Shown one piece after another: positions 53,305 through 61,625 of a DNA stretch of 64,000 bases. The position numbers and the translations under genes were made by a program. Numbering within the stretch: the first letter of the stretch is position 1; each line of letters begins with the position of its first letter. The DNA comes from Siminovitchia thermophila. GTDB lineage: Bacteria; Bacillota; Bacilli; Bacillales; Bacillaceae_C. The DNA is taken from NCBI RefSeq assembly GCF_016909185.1, contig NZ_JAFBFH010000001.1, positions 62,001-126,000 on the forward strand, given 5' to 3'. The notes under the pieces are model-generated. The model was given only the letters and a program-made list of their open reading frames with translations. It searched no databases and had not been told where the DNA came from.

Positions 53305-53850
53305 GGAATGATCACTTAAACCAATCATCTCATATATTTGAGCAATAAAAGGCGTTGCAAGAGCTTGATACAATGTAGAGTCATCCAAGTTAAAGGAATA
53401 ACCGGTCGGAACTACAAAAGAAACAATATTTTTTGGACATCTGAACTTTTCCATTTTATGCATCACTTTTGGCAATACTGTTTCAGAGCTAGAAGTTGAA
53501 TATGCCAAAAGCAGCTCATCTTTCAATAATTTCAATGTGGAAAATATTAGTAATAAGCCAGCTTCTCGATACCTCCAAGCACAACAACAATAAAAAAGAG
53601 CATAGTTGCAAAGACAAGAATCATTAGTTTTCCAAGTGGAATCAATGAATCTAAACCAAATTTTGACACCGATACACCAATTAAAGAAAATACACCGAAT
53701 GGGGCAAAACTTCATAATAATATTTGTCACCCAAAACATAGCATCTGCTCCACCTTCAAAGAAGGCAAACACAGTTTTTCCTTTTTCGCCAACCACTGTA
53801 ATCCCTAAACCGAATAAGACAGAAAAGAAGATAATGGGAAGCATATTCCC
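53305..53850 (-). pseudogene. Dicarboxylate/glutamate:cation symporter, broken fragment
   Basis: Central part of a DAACS (GltP/GltT) symporter. Recognisable blocks are NMLPIIFFSVLFGLGITVVG, FEGGADAMFWVTNIIMKF, LLLAYSTSSSETVLPKVM and SFVVPTGYSFNLD with the family's Na+/substrate region. Between them the frame shifts at least twice (about 53580-53720). About 200 residues are missing at the N-terminus, where an IS3 remnant is joined, and the C-terminal 80 residues are gone. Not functional. Confidence 0.88.
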
Positions 53851-53959
53851 ATGATTGGTAATACGTACTTCTTGGCACTTCAAGCACTTCGCACATTATT
53901 CGAACCGGGTGGTTTTCTTTCTCCTGCTTGATATGGTCGATGATCTCTTGGTTGGTCAC
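53851..53959 (-). pseudogene. IS3-type transposase OrfB, N-terminal stub
   Basis: Starts at a GTG overlapping the OrfA stop and encodes TNQEIIDHIKQEKENHPVRI then CEVLEVPRSTYYQS, the typical beginning of an IS3/IS150-group OrfB. After about 36 codons the sequence joins the symporter fragment. The integrase core is absent. Confidence 0.8.
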
Positions 53960-54213
53960 TTTTTCGCGAATATGGTCATAGCCTTTTTTAGAATGTCGCC
54001 CTCTTGTTTAAGGCGAAGGTTTTCTTTTTGGATTTCCGCAATCTCTGCTGATGATAAGCCATCACTTCCTTCAGGAGAAAGTGCTTTGATCCATTTATAA
54101 ATCGTTACTTCAGATACCCCATATTCGCGGTTGAGATCGCTCACAGATGTGCCAGATCTGTAAAGCTCGACAATTGTTTGCTTACATTCTTGATTATAAC
54201 GTTTTTGTTTCAT
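53956..54213 (-). CDS. IS3-family transposase OrfA
   Basis: Complete OrfA of 85 aa: MKQKRYNQECKQTIVELYRS, a helix-turn-helix (DLNREYGVSEVTIYKWIKAL) and a leucine zipper (EIAEIQKENLRLKQEGDILK). It ends at AAAAAG-TGA, typical for programmed -1 frameshifting into OrfB, but OrfB is truncated so the element cannot move itself. The end of the element is probably near 54265, where TGGACACATGTTAG reads inward. Confidence 0.9.
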   Translation of the reverse strand: MKQKRYNQECKQTIVELYRSGTSVSDLNREYGVSEVTIYKWIKALSPEGSDGLSSAEIAEIQKENLRLKQEGDILKKAMTIFAKK

Positions 54214-54306
54214 TCCGGACACGTCCTCTCTATTTTATAGGATAGAGACTTAACTAACATGTGTCCATACATCTATACTAGCTCCACACTTCATCCAGCA
54301 GGTGAT

Positions 54307-54378
54307 ATGATGAGAAAATTTATGATTGAAACTACTAGCGGACGGATTACAGCCCATACAGGTTTAGCCATTGCTTAA
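54307..54378 (+). pseudogene. IS1380-type transposase N-terminal remnant
   Basis: A reading of 23 aa, MMRKFMIETTSGRITAHTG then LAIA and a stop, resembles the N-terminus of IS1380-group transposases (IETT..xxTxHxGL). Nothing of the rest is found. The stretch 54379-54551 shows no gene. Confidence 0.4.
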
Positions 54379-54551
54379 TTCGGCCTTCTTCTTCGTTTCT
54401 GCTCTTCTTGTTACTTGCCTTCTTTTTCCGATAATGAGCCGAGGCGGAGCATCTTCTGTGCATTTCTAATCATATCCTTGCATGTTTTTAGCTGGTGCTT
54501 TTTGAAAGTAAGCTATATAGATTTCATAAGAATATACGTTCTTATTTGGTT

Positions 54552-54579
54552 TAAAAGAAAAGCCCGAAATTGGGCCATT
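54552..54579 (-). terminator. Intrinsic terminator after the SHOCT mini-gene
   Basis: On the minus strand GCCCAATTTCGGGC forms a stem with an internal loop, followed by TTTTCTTTTAA, directly behind the mini-gene's stop. Confidence 0.75.
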
Positions 54580-54582
54580 TTG

Positions 54583-54681
54583 TTACATGTTTAAAATTTT
54601 TTCTTTTTGTGCTTGACATTCTTCTTGTGTAACGATGCCCTCATCAAGCAATTCTCTGAACTTTTTATCGAAAAATCCCAA
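54583..54681 (-). CDS. SHOCT-domain mini-protein (32 aa)
   Basis: Starts at a TTG with AGAGGT about eight bases upstream: MGFFDKKFRELLDEGIVTQE then ECQAQKEKILNM. This is the SHOCT motif (L-x-x-L-x-x-x-G-[IV]-[IVT]-T-x-E-E-[FC]-x-x-K-K), normally found as a C-terminal tail on membrane or oligomeric proteins. Here it is a separate gene between the stop of the 443-aa protein and a good terminator. It may be a partner of that protein. Confidence 0.7.
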   Translation of the reverse strand: MGFFDKKFRELLDEGIVTQEECQAQKEKILNM

Positions 54682-54701
54682 TTAATTTACCTCTGATTTT
54701 A

Positions 54702-56033
54702 TTATTTCCTAAGTCCCGTCAGTTTTAAAAGGCTTGATAAAAATCCTTCTTTTTTACGTCTCGTCTCGGGTTGTTTATTGACATCTACTGTTATTGTTAT
54801 GGAATTAACGTGAGCAAGATGATTTTTTGGCTCAACACCTTCATTCACCCTAACCCAATCCTTGTCTATTTCTGGATTAATAAAGTCTGGCAGATCATCT
54901 AACGCTTTTAGTATTCTTTCCATGGAAAATGCTGGACAGTGAATATAAGGAGTGGAATATTCTTTGATTCTATCTAAAATCTCGTTTTTATTTACATGCC
55001 ATACTCCATTAGTATCAAATCTGCCAAATTTCCACCAAGGGTTATTAAACTGACTTATTTGTAGCCTATGGCAACCGAATGGATTTATAGTATACTCACT
55101 AGCGCCGTAACAAAAATCAGACTTACCAGACCTTAATTTATCTCCATAACAATAGTTAATTCCACCAACAATTTTTCTGTCTACAATTTCACCGTTTATT
55201 ATAACAAAGCATGATTTCCAATTATTTATTAGCTCATATAAACTAATAAACGCGAGGTAATCACTGGTCTGCTCCGAAAATACAGCTTGATGAATAATGT
55301 TATTATCTTCATCAAAAGATTCAATATATTGCGGCGCTGATTTCGCTAATGTGACTGCCTTTTGATAATTCTTAGAAGTAGAATAACCAAAACTTATTGA
55401 AACATACCATTTTGGAAATAATGATACGTTAATGTTTTTTTTTGCTAAACTTAAAACGTCTTCATTCATTACTACATTGTTATTATCAACAATTTCCTGT
55501 ATCGGTTCCTCTGGAATATCCTGACCTTCTAACCACAAAGAATATGTACTTTTGATTTTTCTCTTTATTAATGAGTTTGTGTTTGCTAAGTACCATTTCA
55601 ATGCATTTCTATCCAACTCTGGAAGAATAACGTATAAGTCTTTTTGCAAAGTTCCTGGATATTCTCTTACTCTAGATTGGACAGAAATATATGCACTTTT
55701 AACATTGTTTATAAACTCTAATTCATCGTTTCCTCGTCTTTCATCCCAAGCTCGACATTCAACTGATCTATTAACTACACTTCTTGCTTTCTCAAAATCT
55801 GAAATAATCAAGTAGCATTTTAACAAAACATCTCTACAAGGAATAGAGGGAGGAATTATTACAGAGTGATCTTTGTATTCTATATGGCATTCTCTAATAA
55901 AAGCTGGGAGGTTATCCATTCCCATTTCGCAAACACTAATGCATTTTTCGATATCCCCGTCTCCATTTCGTTTTGGTCTATATTTTTCGATTTTCTCATG
56001 AAGACTAAAGTGAAAATCAATAGCATTCTTCAC
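54702..56033 (-). CDS. Unrecognised 443-aa protein of the island
   Basis: Cytoplasmic protein without signal or membrane segment, AT-richer than its surroundings. I start it at the GTG 56033 because AAGGGGTGAT precedes it; a GTG three codons upstream is possible. The first 130 residues are helical and repeat-like (DIEKCISVCEMGMDNLPAFI, LLKCYLIISDFEKARSVVNR), reminiscent of TPR. The second part has unusual aromatic and Cys content: VGGINYCYGDKLRSGKSDFC, NPFGCHRLQISQFNNPWWKF and STPYIHCPAFSMERILKALD. A basic tail ends in SLLKLTGLRK. I cannot assign a family. It shares an operon and terminator with the SHOCT mini-gene, downstream of a decayed ImmA module, so a mobile-element cargo role is likely. 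Confidence 0.65.
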   Translation of the reverse strand: MKNAIDFHFSLHEKIEKYRPKRNGDGDIEKCISVCEMGMDNLPAFIRECHIEYKDHSVIIPPSIPCRDVLLKCYLIISDFEKARSVVNRSVECRAWDERRGNDELEFINNVKSAYISVQSRVREYPGTLQKDLYVILPELDRNALKWYLANTNSLIKRKIKSTYSLWLEGQDIPEEPIQEIVDNNNVVMNEDVLSLAKKNINVSLFPKWYVSISFGYSTSKNYQKAVTLAKSAPQYIESFDEDNNIIHQAVFSEQTSDYLAFISLYELINNWKSCFVIINGEIVDRKIVGGINYCYGDKLRSGKSDFCYGASEYTINPFGCHRLQISQFNNPWWKFGRFDTNGVWHVNKNEILDRIKEYSTPYIHCPAFSMERILKALDDLPDFINPEIDKDWVRVNEGVEPKNHLAHVNSITITVDVNKQPETRRKKEGFLSSLLKLTGLRK

Positions 56034-56183
56034 AGCGATCACCCCTTAAAGAAATATTTTTTTTACATATTGATCAGAATAAGGGGGCGACAAATATTAC
56101 AAGTAAACATTCAAAAAAATTACACTTCTTGAGTTTAACAAACTCTTATGGGACTCCAAAAATACATAACATGCAATTTCATA

Positions 56184-56479
56184 CATGGATAGTCTCATAA
56201 TATTCCTTTAACTGATTGTCAGGCATGTAATTCAACAGCAAACTTGTGAGCTTCCGCCTCAATCCTGCTGACTGAATAAAAGGTGTTTTTACGCGCGCAA
56301 ACGTACTTTTGAATTTCATAGCATAAGTCCTTATTAATCGCGATGAATTTATTTAAATATTTACGTGGTTAGTCGTTACTTGAATCATGAAATGAATGGC
56401 TTTTAAAAATATCAGTTAATAAGTAGGGATCATTCGTTTTGTGTTTTTTGATTAATTCATTAACTTTTTTACGAATCAA
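56184..56479 (-). pseudogene. ImmA/IrrE-type metallopeptidase, decayed
   Basis: Read on the minus strand from 56479: LIRKKVNELIKKHKTNDPYL, LLTDIFKSHSF, then a stop, then NKFIAINKDLCYEIQKYVCA, RIEAEAHKFAVEL and, one frame on, MPDNQLKEYYETIH. This is the plan of the ImmA/IrrE peptidases of integrative elements, but the segment between VCA and RIEAEA that should hold HExxH is deleted. At least one stop and one frameshift. It directly follows the coiled-coil gene. Confidence 0.75.
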
Positions 56480-56484
56480 CTTAA

Positions 56485-56784
56485 CTACGCCCTATTCTTT
56501 ATTTTGAATATCTCCCGTTCATGTTGAGAAATCTTTTTATCAAAATAATCAAGGTCATCCTTTGTGGCGAGCTGTTCAAGATGAGACATGGTTTCAGAAT
56601 GGTATTCAGTTAGCTTTCCAGTTTGCTCATAAATAATTTGTTGCTTAGATTCTATGCTGGTTAAACGTTCGTTTGTTTTTTGTTGTTCTAGTTTAATTTC
56701 AAAAACTTCGGTCTTAATCCCGGCAATTTCTTCTTTGACGCCTTTTAATTCATCTAAAATCTGCTTCAACAGCTGCTCATTCAT
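56485..56784 (-). CDS. Coiled-coil protein of an ImmR-ImmA module
   Basis: Protein of 99 aa that is almost wholly coiled coil: LLKQILDELKGVKEEIAGIK, LEQQKTNERLTSIESKQQII, then YEQTGKLTEYHSETMSHLEQ and EREIFKIKNR. The ATG at 56784 has AAAGGAG eight bases upstream. Similar proteins often lie between XRE regulators and ImmA-type peptidases in Bacillaceae. The upstream regulator frame runs into this one without a stop, because the stop of the decayed regulator is lost. Confidence 0.75.
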   Translation of the reverse strand: MNEQLLKQILDELKGVKEEIAGIKTEVFEIKLEQQKTNERLTSIESKQQIIYEQTGKLTEYHSETMSHLEQLATKDDLDYFDKKISQHEREIFKIKNRA

Positions 56785-57122
56785 CGCTATTCTCCTTTCT
56801 GTATTTTTTGGTGTGTATTTTCTTATTAATTTTTTTAGTGTTCTCACGATATATTCCATGGATTTTGAAAATGATTTCTGCGCTTCTTTTGAAAATGGTT
56901 CATCATCAAACACTAACCCTTCTGCATGCTCAAGATCGTTTTTTATTTCCTAAAGTCTTTTGGCAATGTCCTCTTCGTCTTGGTCAGCAGGGCGGTGTAG
57001 AGAGTATCTGGTTTCATTTTATCAGTTCTGCCGAGGTGGGAACAGTTAAAACTTTATAATAATCAGCTATTTTTTGTAATGTTTCATAATAAGGTTCTCG
57101 ATTACCCTGTTCATACATAAGG
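56785..57122 (-). pseudogene. XRE-family regulator, decayed C-terminal part
   Basis: Minus-strand pieces LMYEQGNREPYYETLQKIAD, YYKVLTVPTSAELIK (57122 to about 57020) and DEEDIAKRL, stop, EIKNDLEHAEGLVFDDEPFS, SMEYIVRTLKKLIRKYTPKN (about 56980-56795) match the second half of an HTH repressor and its C-terminal domain. Frames change and there is a stop at about 56953. The N-terminal recognition helix is missing. Would have been the ImmR-like partner of the ImmA remnant. Confidence 0.75.
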
Positions 57123-57319
57123 CAACATCAATTTTTTGAAAATTTTTATTGAGTAAGATTAGTAGTTGAATGAGCGGTCGCTTTCTTTTGCCACATAGCT
57201 TCGTTTCTCTATTTTCGCAGAAAGGCGTTTTCCTTTCTTGTTTTTGTAGTATTGCTATATTCTATTGCCATATATTGGCCGGCGATGATCTTTTCAAAGG
57301 AAATCATTGTAATTAACAG

Positions 57320-57545
57320 CCCATTATTAAAGGACAACTATGCTATTTCTCAAGATATAACTGATAGTGCTTCTCCTGAAAAAGTATTAATGAGCGTTGA
57401 ATTATAAAAAGAGGTTTATCCTCTACTCTATAAAAATCATGGAACGAAAATGGAATTGGTTTCCCAGAAAGAGGATTCAACAAAAAGATGTATGTCATTA
57501 GTGATGATGGGAAAACCCTCTCTTATGGGAAACTAATCGTGCCCT
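57320..57545 (+). pseudogene. Unidentified decayed reading frame
   Basis: Plus-strand reading SPLLKDNYAISQDITDSASP, EKVLMSVEL, stop, KEVYPLLYKNHGTKMELVSQ looks like former protein-coding DNA by its residue mix but has stops and no start or ribosome site. Not recognised. The stretch 57126-57319 has nothing visible. Confidence 0.3.
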
Positions 57546-57571
57546 AGAATAAGAACAAATTCCGCTGTTGT

Positions 57572-57763
57572 TTATTCATTTAAAACATCGGTTATATAGC
57601 CAAAACCCTTCCTTCCTCTTTTGTGTAATACGGTACTGGCAACTCTGGGCTCCTTAACATATCCCTTAACCACATGAGCAACTGAATTCAAATATACAAT
57701 GGCATCGTCTTCCGCTCTTGCTTTACTTGATTTGAATTTCGTTTCGAAAAAGCGACTATATTA
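57572..57763 (-). pseudogene. C-terminal remnant of an unidentified protein
   Basis: An open minus-strand frame without a start reads FFETKFKSSKARAEDDAIVY, LNSVAHVVKGYVKEPRVAST and VLHKRGRKGFGYITDVLNE to a stop at 57572. The residue pattern is protein-like and charged, but I do not recognise it. It opens directly behind a stop at about 57764. From there to 57946 only the promoter of the next gene is seen (TATAAT, with the preceding TGA, near 57908-57916). Confidence 0.35.
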
Positions 57764-57946
57764 GTTCTCCAGTTATTGGCGTTTTCACAGACTTTTGTTA
57801 GAAAATGTCACTTTTTTCAGTGGTGGTATCATGCTACTTTCTTGTGCCTTTTTCTTTATCACCCATCTAGGCTCGCTTATTTTTTCAACGTCCGATTGTC
57901 CGTAATATGATATAATCTATGAAATTATGATGTTAGGGGATGCTAT

Positions 57947-60001
57947 ATGGAATCTTTTGCACATATAAAAGATGGACTATTTCCTGCGGTTTGCTCCCTT
58001 GATTGCCCGGATCAATGCGGATTGCTCATCCATAAACAAGATGGGAAAATCGTGAAAATTGACGGAGATCCGGCTCATCCCGTTACGAAAGGGAGTATTT
58101 GCAATAAAGTTCGGAATATGGGAGCGCGACTTTACGATGAAAAAAGATTGAAAACACCTTTAAAGCGGGTTGGACGAAAAGGCGAAGGTACTTTTGTTCC
58201 AATCAGTTGGCAAGAAGCGATTGAGAGTATTTGTAGTAACTGGAAAAAGCTGATTGCTAAACAAGGCCCTGAGTCCATTTTGCCGTATAGCTTTTATGGA
58301 AATATGGGCAAGATCCATTCGGAGGGAATGGACAGGCGATTCTTTTACCGGCTCGGGGCAAGCCAGTTAGAACGAACCATTTGTTCAGATGCCGGAAGTG
58401 AGGGCTACCGCTATACGATGGGCGGCAGTTTCGGTACGGATCCCGAGGAAATGACAGAAACAAAACTATTTATTTTTTGGGGAATCAACGCGGCGAGCAC
58501 AAATATGCATCAGGTGATGATCGCGCAAAAAGCGAGAAAACGAGGGGCAAAACTCATCGTCATTGATGTCCATAAAAACCAGACCGGCCGGATGGCGGAT
58601 TGGTTTATTCCAATCATCCCCGGAACCGATGCGGCATTGGCGCTCGGCATCATGCACATTTTATACAACGAGAACCTCGTTGACCGCGCTTTTTTAAAAA
58701 AGCATACCGTAGGATACGAAGAACTGGAACACCACGTAAAACAATATGAGCCGGATGTTGTCTCTGGCATTACCGGAATTCCGGTTGAAGATATTTATAA
58801 ACTTGCCCGGCTGTACGGGGGTACTTCCCCTTCCATGATCCGGATCGGCAACGGATTGCAACACCATGACAACGGGGGGATGATAGTCAGAACCATTTCT
58901 TGCCTCCCGGCTTTAACGGGTCAATGGCTGTTGAATGGCGGCGGCGCAATTAAATCAAATTCCGCTTACTTGAACTACAACACAAGGGCATTACAGCGGC
59001 CGGATCTGCAAAGAAAACCAACCCGCTCCATTAATATGATCCAATTGGGCCAGGCGCTTATGGAGAAGGACAACCCGATATACTCCCTGTTTGTATATGG
59101 CAGCAACCCTGCCGTGGTTGCGCCTAATTCCAGTAAGGTAAGAGAAGGATTGATGCGTGAAGATCTGTTTGTAGTCGTCCATGACTTGTTCTTAACGGAA
59201 ACGGCGGCATATGCCGATATCGTTTTGCCTGCAACGTCATCCTTTGAGAATAGAGATATTTATACATCGTATTGGCATCATTATTTGCATTTACAGGAGC
59301 CAGTAATCCCTCCTTACGGGGAAAGCAAGTCAAATGCGGATGTGTTTAGGTTGCTGGCGGAAGCGATGGGATTTGGTGAAGAAGCTTTTAAAGACAGTGA
59401 TGAAGATATGATTCGCCAGGCGATATCAAATGTGTCCAACCCATATTTTCCCGATGTTACCTTGGAAGAACTGCAAGACAAACGCTTTGTCAAAGCACGT
59501 GATCCGCAAAGCCGCTTACAACGGTTGAACACACCAAGCGGGAAAATTGAATTGTATTCGCATAAAATGGCGTTGGACGGGCATCCGCCACTGCCAACGC
59601 ATATACCGTTGAAAGAAGAGCATTCCGACTATCCGTTTCTATTTGTACCAGGTCCGAACCATAACTTTTTGAATTCCACTTTTTCACATAACGAAAAACA
59701 TGTACGATTGGAAAAAGCGCCGCAACTGTTCATTCATGAGGAAGACGCGCTGCGGCTCGGTATTGAAAATGGTGATTGGGTCCGCATTTGGAATGATCGT
59801 GGAGAATGCGAGCTGCCGGCATCTGTCGGAGACCAAGTTCTCCCAGGCGTTCTGGTCACTCAAGGACTCTGGGCCGATGCCCCTGGAGCAAAGCGACTTG
59901 TAAATTCATTGACTCCAGACCGGGAAGCAGACATGGGCGGAGGCGCAGTGTTTTTCTCAGGCAAAGTAAATGCCGAGAAGCTGGTTGTGGTGAGCAAATA
60001 A
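57947..60001 (+). CDS. yoaE: Molybdopterin oxidoreductase, YoaE type
   Basis: Molybdopterin-guanine-dinucleotide enzyme of 684 aa of the formate dehydrogenase / DMSO reductase family. An N-terminal 4Fe-4S site has Cys16, Cys20 and Cys24 in CSLDCPDQCG and Cys52 in GSICNKV. The molybdopterin domains show FFYRLGASQLERTICSDAGS, WGINAASTNMHQ, YGSNPAVVAPNSSKVR and the C-terminal PGPNHNFLNSTFSHNEKH. No twin-arginine signal is seen, so it is cytoplasmic. It matches B. subtilis YoaE in plan. Substrate unknown. The ATG follows GGGGATGC. It is a single gene, followed by an IS1182-type remnant. Confidence 0.92.
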   Translation: MESFAHIKDGLFPAVCSLDCPDQCGLLIHKQDGKIVKIDGDPAHPVTKGSICNKVRNMGARLYDEKRLKTPLKRVGRKGEGTFVPISWQEAIESICSNWKKLIAKQGPESILPYSFYGNMGKIHSEGMDRRFFYRLGASQLERTICSDAGSEGYRYTMGGSFGTDPEEMTETKLFIFWGINAASTNMHQVMIAQKARKRGAKLIVIDVHKNQTGRMADWFIPIIPGTDAALALGIMHILYNENLVDRAFLKKHTVGYEELEHHVKQYEPDVVSGITGIPVEDIYKLARLYGGTSPSMIRIGNGLQHHDNGGMIVRTISCLPALTGQWLLNGGGAIKSNSAYLNYNTRALQRPDLQRKPTRSINMIQLGQALMEKDNPIYSLFVYGSNPAVVAPNSSKVREGLMREDLFVVVHDLFLTETAAYADIVLPATSSFENRDIYTSYWHHYLHLQEPVIPPYGESKSNADVFRLLAEAMGFGEEAFKDSDEDMIRQAISNVSNPYFPDVTLEELQDKRFVKARDPQSRLQRLNTPSGKIELYSHKMALDGHPPLPTHIPLKEEHSDYPFLFVPGPNHNFLNSTFSHNEKHVRLEKAPQLFIHEEDALRLGIENGDWVRIWNDRGECELPASVGDQVLPGVLVTQGLWADAPGAKRLVNSLTPDREADMGGGAVFFSGKVNAEKLVVVSK

Positions 60002-60046
60002 AGATGGAGTAAAGATTAAATGAAAAATAAGCCCATGGTTTTAGGC

Positions 60047-60168
60047 TTGAAAGTGGCGGGCATACCCCGGCTACTTTCAAGAGGAAACCCCACAAATGCA
60101 AAATCAGTCGTGGAAAAATGGTTCGTTTTTTACGACTGATTTATTTTAGGGGCTTTTTAGACACGCCC
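60047..60168 (+). mobile_element. IS1182-type element, 3' end only (copy A)
   Basis: From CTTGAAAGTGGCGGGCATAC to GGGGCTTTTTAGACACGCCC this is almost identical to 61464-61586, the 3' end of an IS1182-type transposase gene with its hairpin (TCAGTCGT / ACGACTGA) and outer end. The transposase body is missing. It lies 46 bases after yoaE. Confidence 0.85.
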
Positions 60169-60174
60169 TTTTCC

Positions 60175-60654
60175 TTAACTCTCGATAAGAGTATGTGAAA
60201 TATATTTTATAAAATTCATTAATTTGATATCAAAGTATTCTTCTATATCTTTTCTTAGCTTTTGCTCTAAATCAACAAACTCAGTAACAATATAATTCAA
60301 ATCAAATACATTATAAATATCTGATTCTGCCCATATTGATTTAACCCTTGCCTTATCAGAAAACGGTAGCAAAGAAATAATAGCCCCATCTTCATAATCA
60401 TCATATTCAACAGTATAGTATTGGAATTTCGGTATATTATCTTTTGTAATTTTTTCCTTCCATCTAAACAAAGCTTTGTAAAACTCAAGTATAGCCAACT
60501 CTGATTGAAAATATATTTCGTCATTAATTTTAATTGTAAACATTGCCTCTACAGCTAAAATAGATGGTACGTCCTTATTATGTTTATTAGAAATAATCTC
60601 TTTATTACTAATAAATTCATATTCAAAACTTATTTTACTGGAAATGCTGACCAT
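60175..60654 (-). CDS. Probable immunity protein
   Basis: Acidic cytoplasmic protein of 159 aa with many aromatic and charged residues: SKISFEYEFISNKEIISNKH at the start, AMFTIKINDEIYFQSELAIL, YTVEYDDYEDGAIISLLPFS and a final helix LMNFIKYISHTL. Its ATG overlaps the stop of the toxin reading by 25 bases. Size, charge, low GC and position directly behind a polymorphic-toxin C-terminus all fit a cognate immunity protein. I do not recognise its family with certainty. Confidence 0.65.
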   Translation of the reverse strand: MVSISSKISFEYEFISNKEIISNKHNKDVPSILAVEAMFTIKINDEIYFQSELAILEFYKALFRWKEKITKDNIPKFQYYTVEYDDYEDGAIISLLPFSDKARVKSIWAESDIYNVFDLNYIVTEFVDLEQKLRKDIEEYFDIKLMNFIKYISHTLIES

Positions 60655-61142
60655 ATCTTACCATCATATCCTATCACTATTCTAATTTTAGTTTCTCCTT
60701 TTGTTCCAACTTTTTTTCCTAAATTGACATCAACTCTAAATGATAATTTTTCATTTTTATTCATTTCAAATTTGGAGACTGATGCTTTCTGCAATGCTTC
60801 CTTAATACATTTCTTATCAGTAGTTTGACTATTTGCATTAAATTTACTAAACCTTTGTTTGCTACTCTTTAAGTGCTTACTTTTAACTGTTAGTTTTGCA
60901 ACGTTTTTTATTGCGTTACTTAGAGCATATTTTCCAAATGCACTTATAAGAGCTCTTTTTCCGTATTTTTTGATAGCCCACGTTGCGCCTTGTCTTAAAA
61001 CTAAAGCTAAAACTGGTATTGCAGATGCTTGTGCATCAATTGTATTTACATTATATATCTCTCCACTACTTCTAAAAACTGGACCTATCTGGCGCACGAT
61101 GATCTGCTCAACTGTCCAAATGGCCGGAAAGTGATCTTTCAA
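60630..61142 (-). CDS. SAR2788-type polymorphic toxin C-terminus, 5' end lost
   Basis: Reading of up to 170 aa. The first 25 residues (to about 61075) are the antisense of an IS1182 remnant, so the original start is gone. What remains is a hydrophobic Ala-rich pre-toxin region (SAIPVLALVLRQGATWAIKK, YGKRALISAFGKYALSNAIK) and a C-terminal domain IKEALQKASVSKFEMNKNEK, DVNLGKKVGTKGETKIRI, VIGYDGKIWSAFPVK. The last block is the signature I associate with the SAR2788 family of putative toxins. Without its delivery and secretion part it is an orphan toxin module, still coupled to its immunity gene. Confidence 0.65.
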   Translation of the reverse strand: MKDHFPAIWTVEQIIVRQIGPVFRSSGEIYNVNTIDAQASAIPVLALVLRQGATWAIKKYGKRALISAFGKYALSNAIKNVAKLTVKSKHLKSSKQRFSKFNANSQTTDKKCIKEALQKASVSKFEMNKNEKLSFRVDVNLGKKVGTKGETKIRIVIGYDGKIWSAFPVK

Positions 61143-61586
61143 TCGTACAAAAATAAAAAGAATGCCTTAGGCCATGTCCAAAGCTGAATGCGAGGATTGT
61201 TCCGATTGCCCGCTAAAAGCTCGATGTATAAAAGCCAAAGGTAACAGGCAGGTCCATTTGAATATGATCTATGAAGAAATGAAAGCAAAGGCCAAGAGAG
61301 CCCTTGAAAGTGAAGAGAACGCAGAAATCTACGCCCAACGCAAAGTTGGGGTAGAAAGTGTGCTCGGTCACATCAAGGGCAATCGGTCGTTCCCCCGATT
61401 TTCCTGCGGGGCCTTGAAAAGGTCCACTTGGAATTCGGGATCGCGGCCCTTGCCCACAACTTCTTGAAAGTAGCGGGCATACCCCGGCTACTTTCAAGAG
61501 GAAACCCCACAAATGCAAAATCAGTCGTGGAAAAATGGTTCTTTTTTCTACGACTGATTTATTTTAGGGGCTTTTTAGACACGCCC
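61083..61586 (+). pseudogene. IS1182-type transposase, frameshifted C-terminal part (copy B)
   Basis: Pieces in three frames: LNCPNGRKVIFQSYKNKKNA then LGHVQS and a stop; ECEDCSDCPLKARCIKAKGN with the paired Cys of the family; YAQRKVGVESVLGHIKGNRS; and, after another shift near 61417, LEKVHLEFGIAALAHNFLKV. The first 300 or more residues, with the first catalytic residues, are missing. The 3' hairpin and element end (to about 61586) are the same as in copy A. Confidence 0.88.
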
Positions 61587-61625
61587 TTTTTCTTTTGCAA
61601 TCCTTCGTCCAAATGAGTCCGCCTT

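Noticed and set aside
60175-61142. Complete contact-dependent toxin gene
   Set aside because: No secretion or LXG/YeeF-like N-terminus remains; upstream DNA is IS1182 sequence in the opposite sense.
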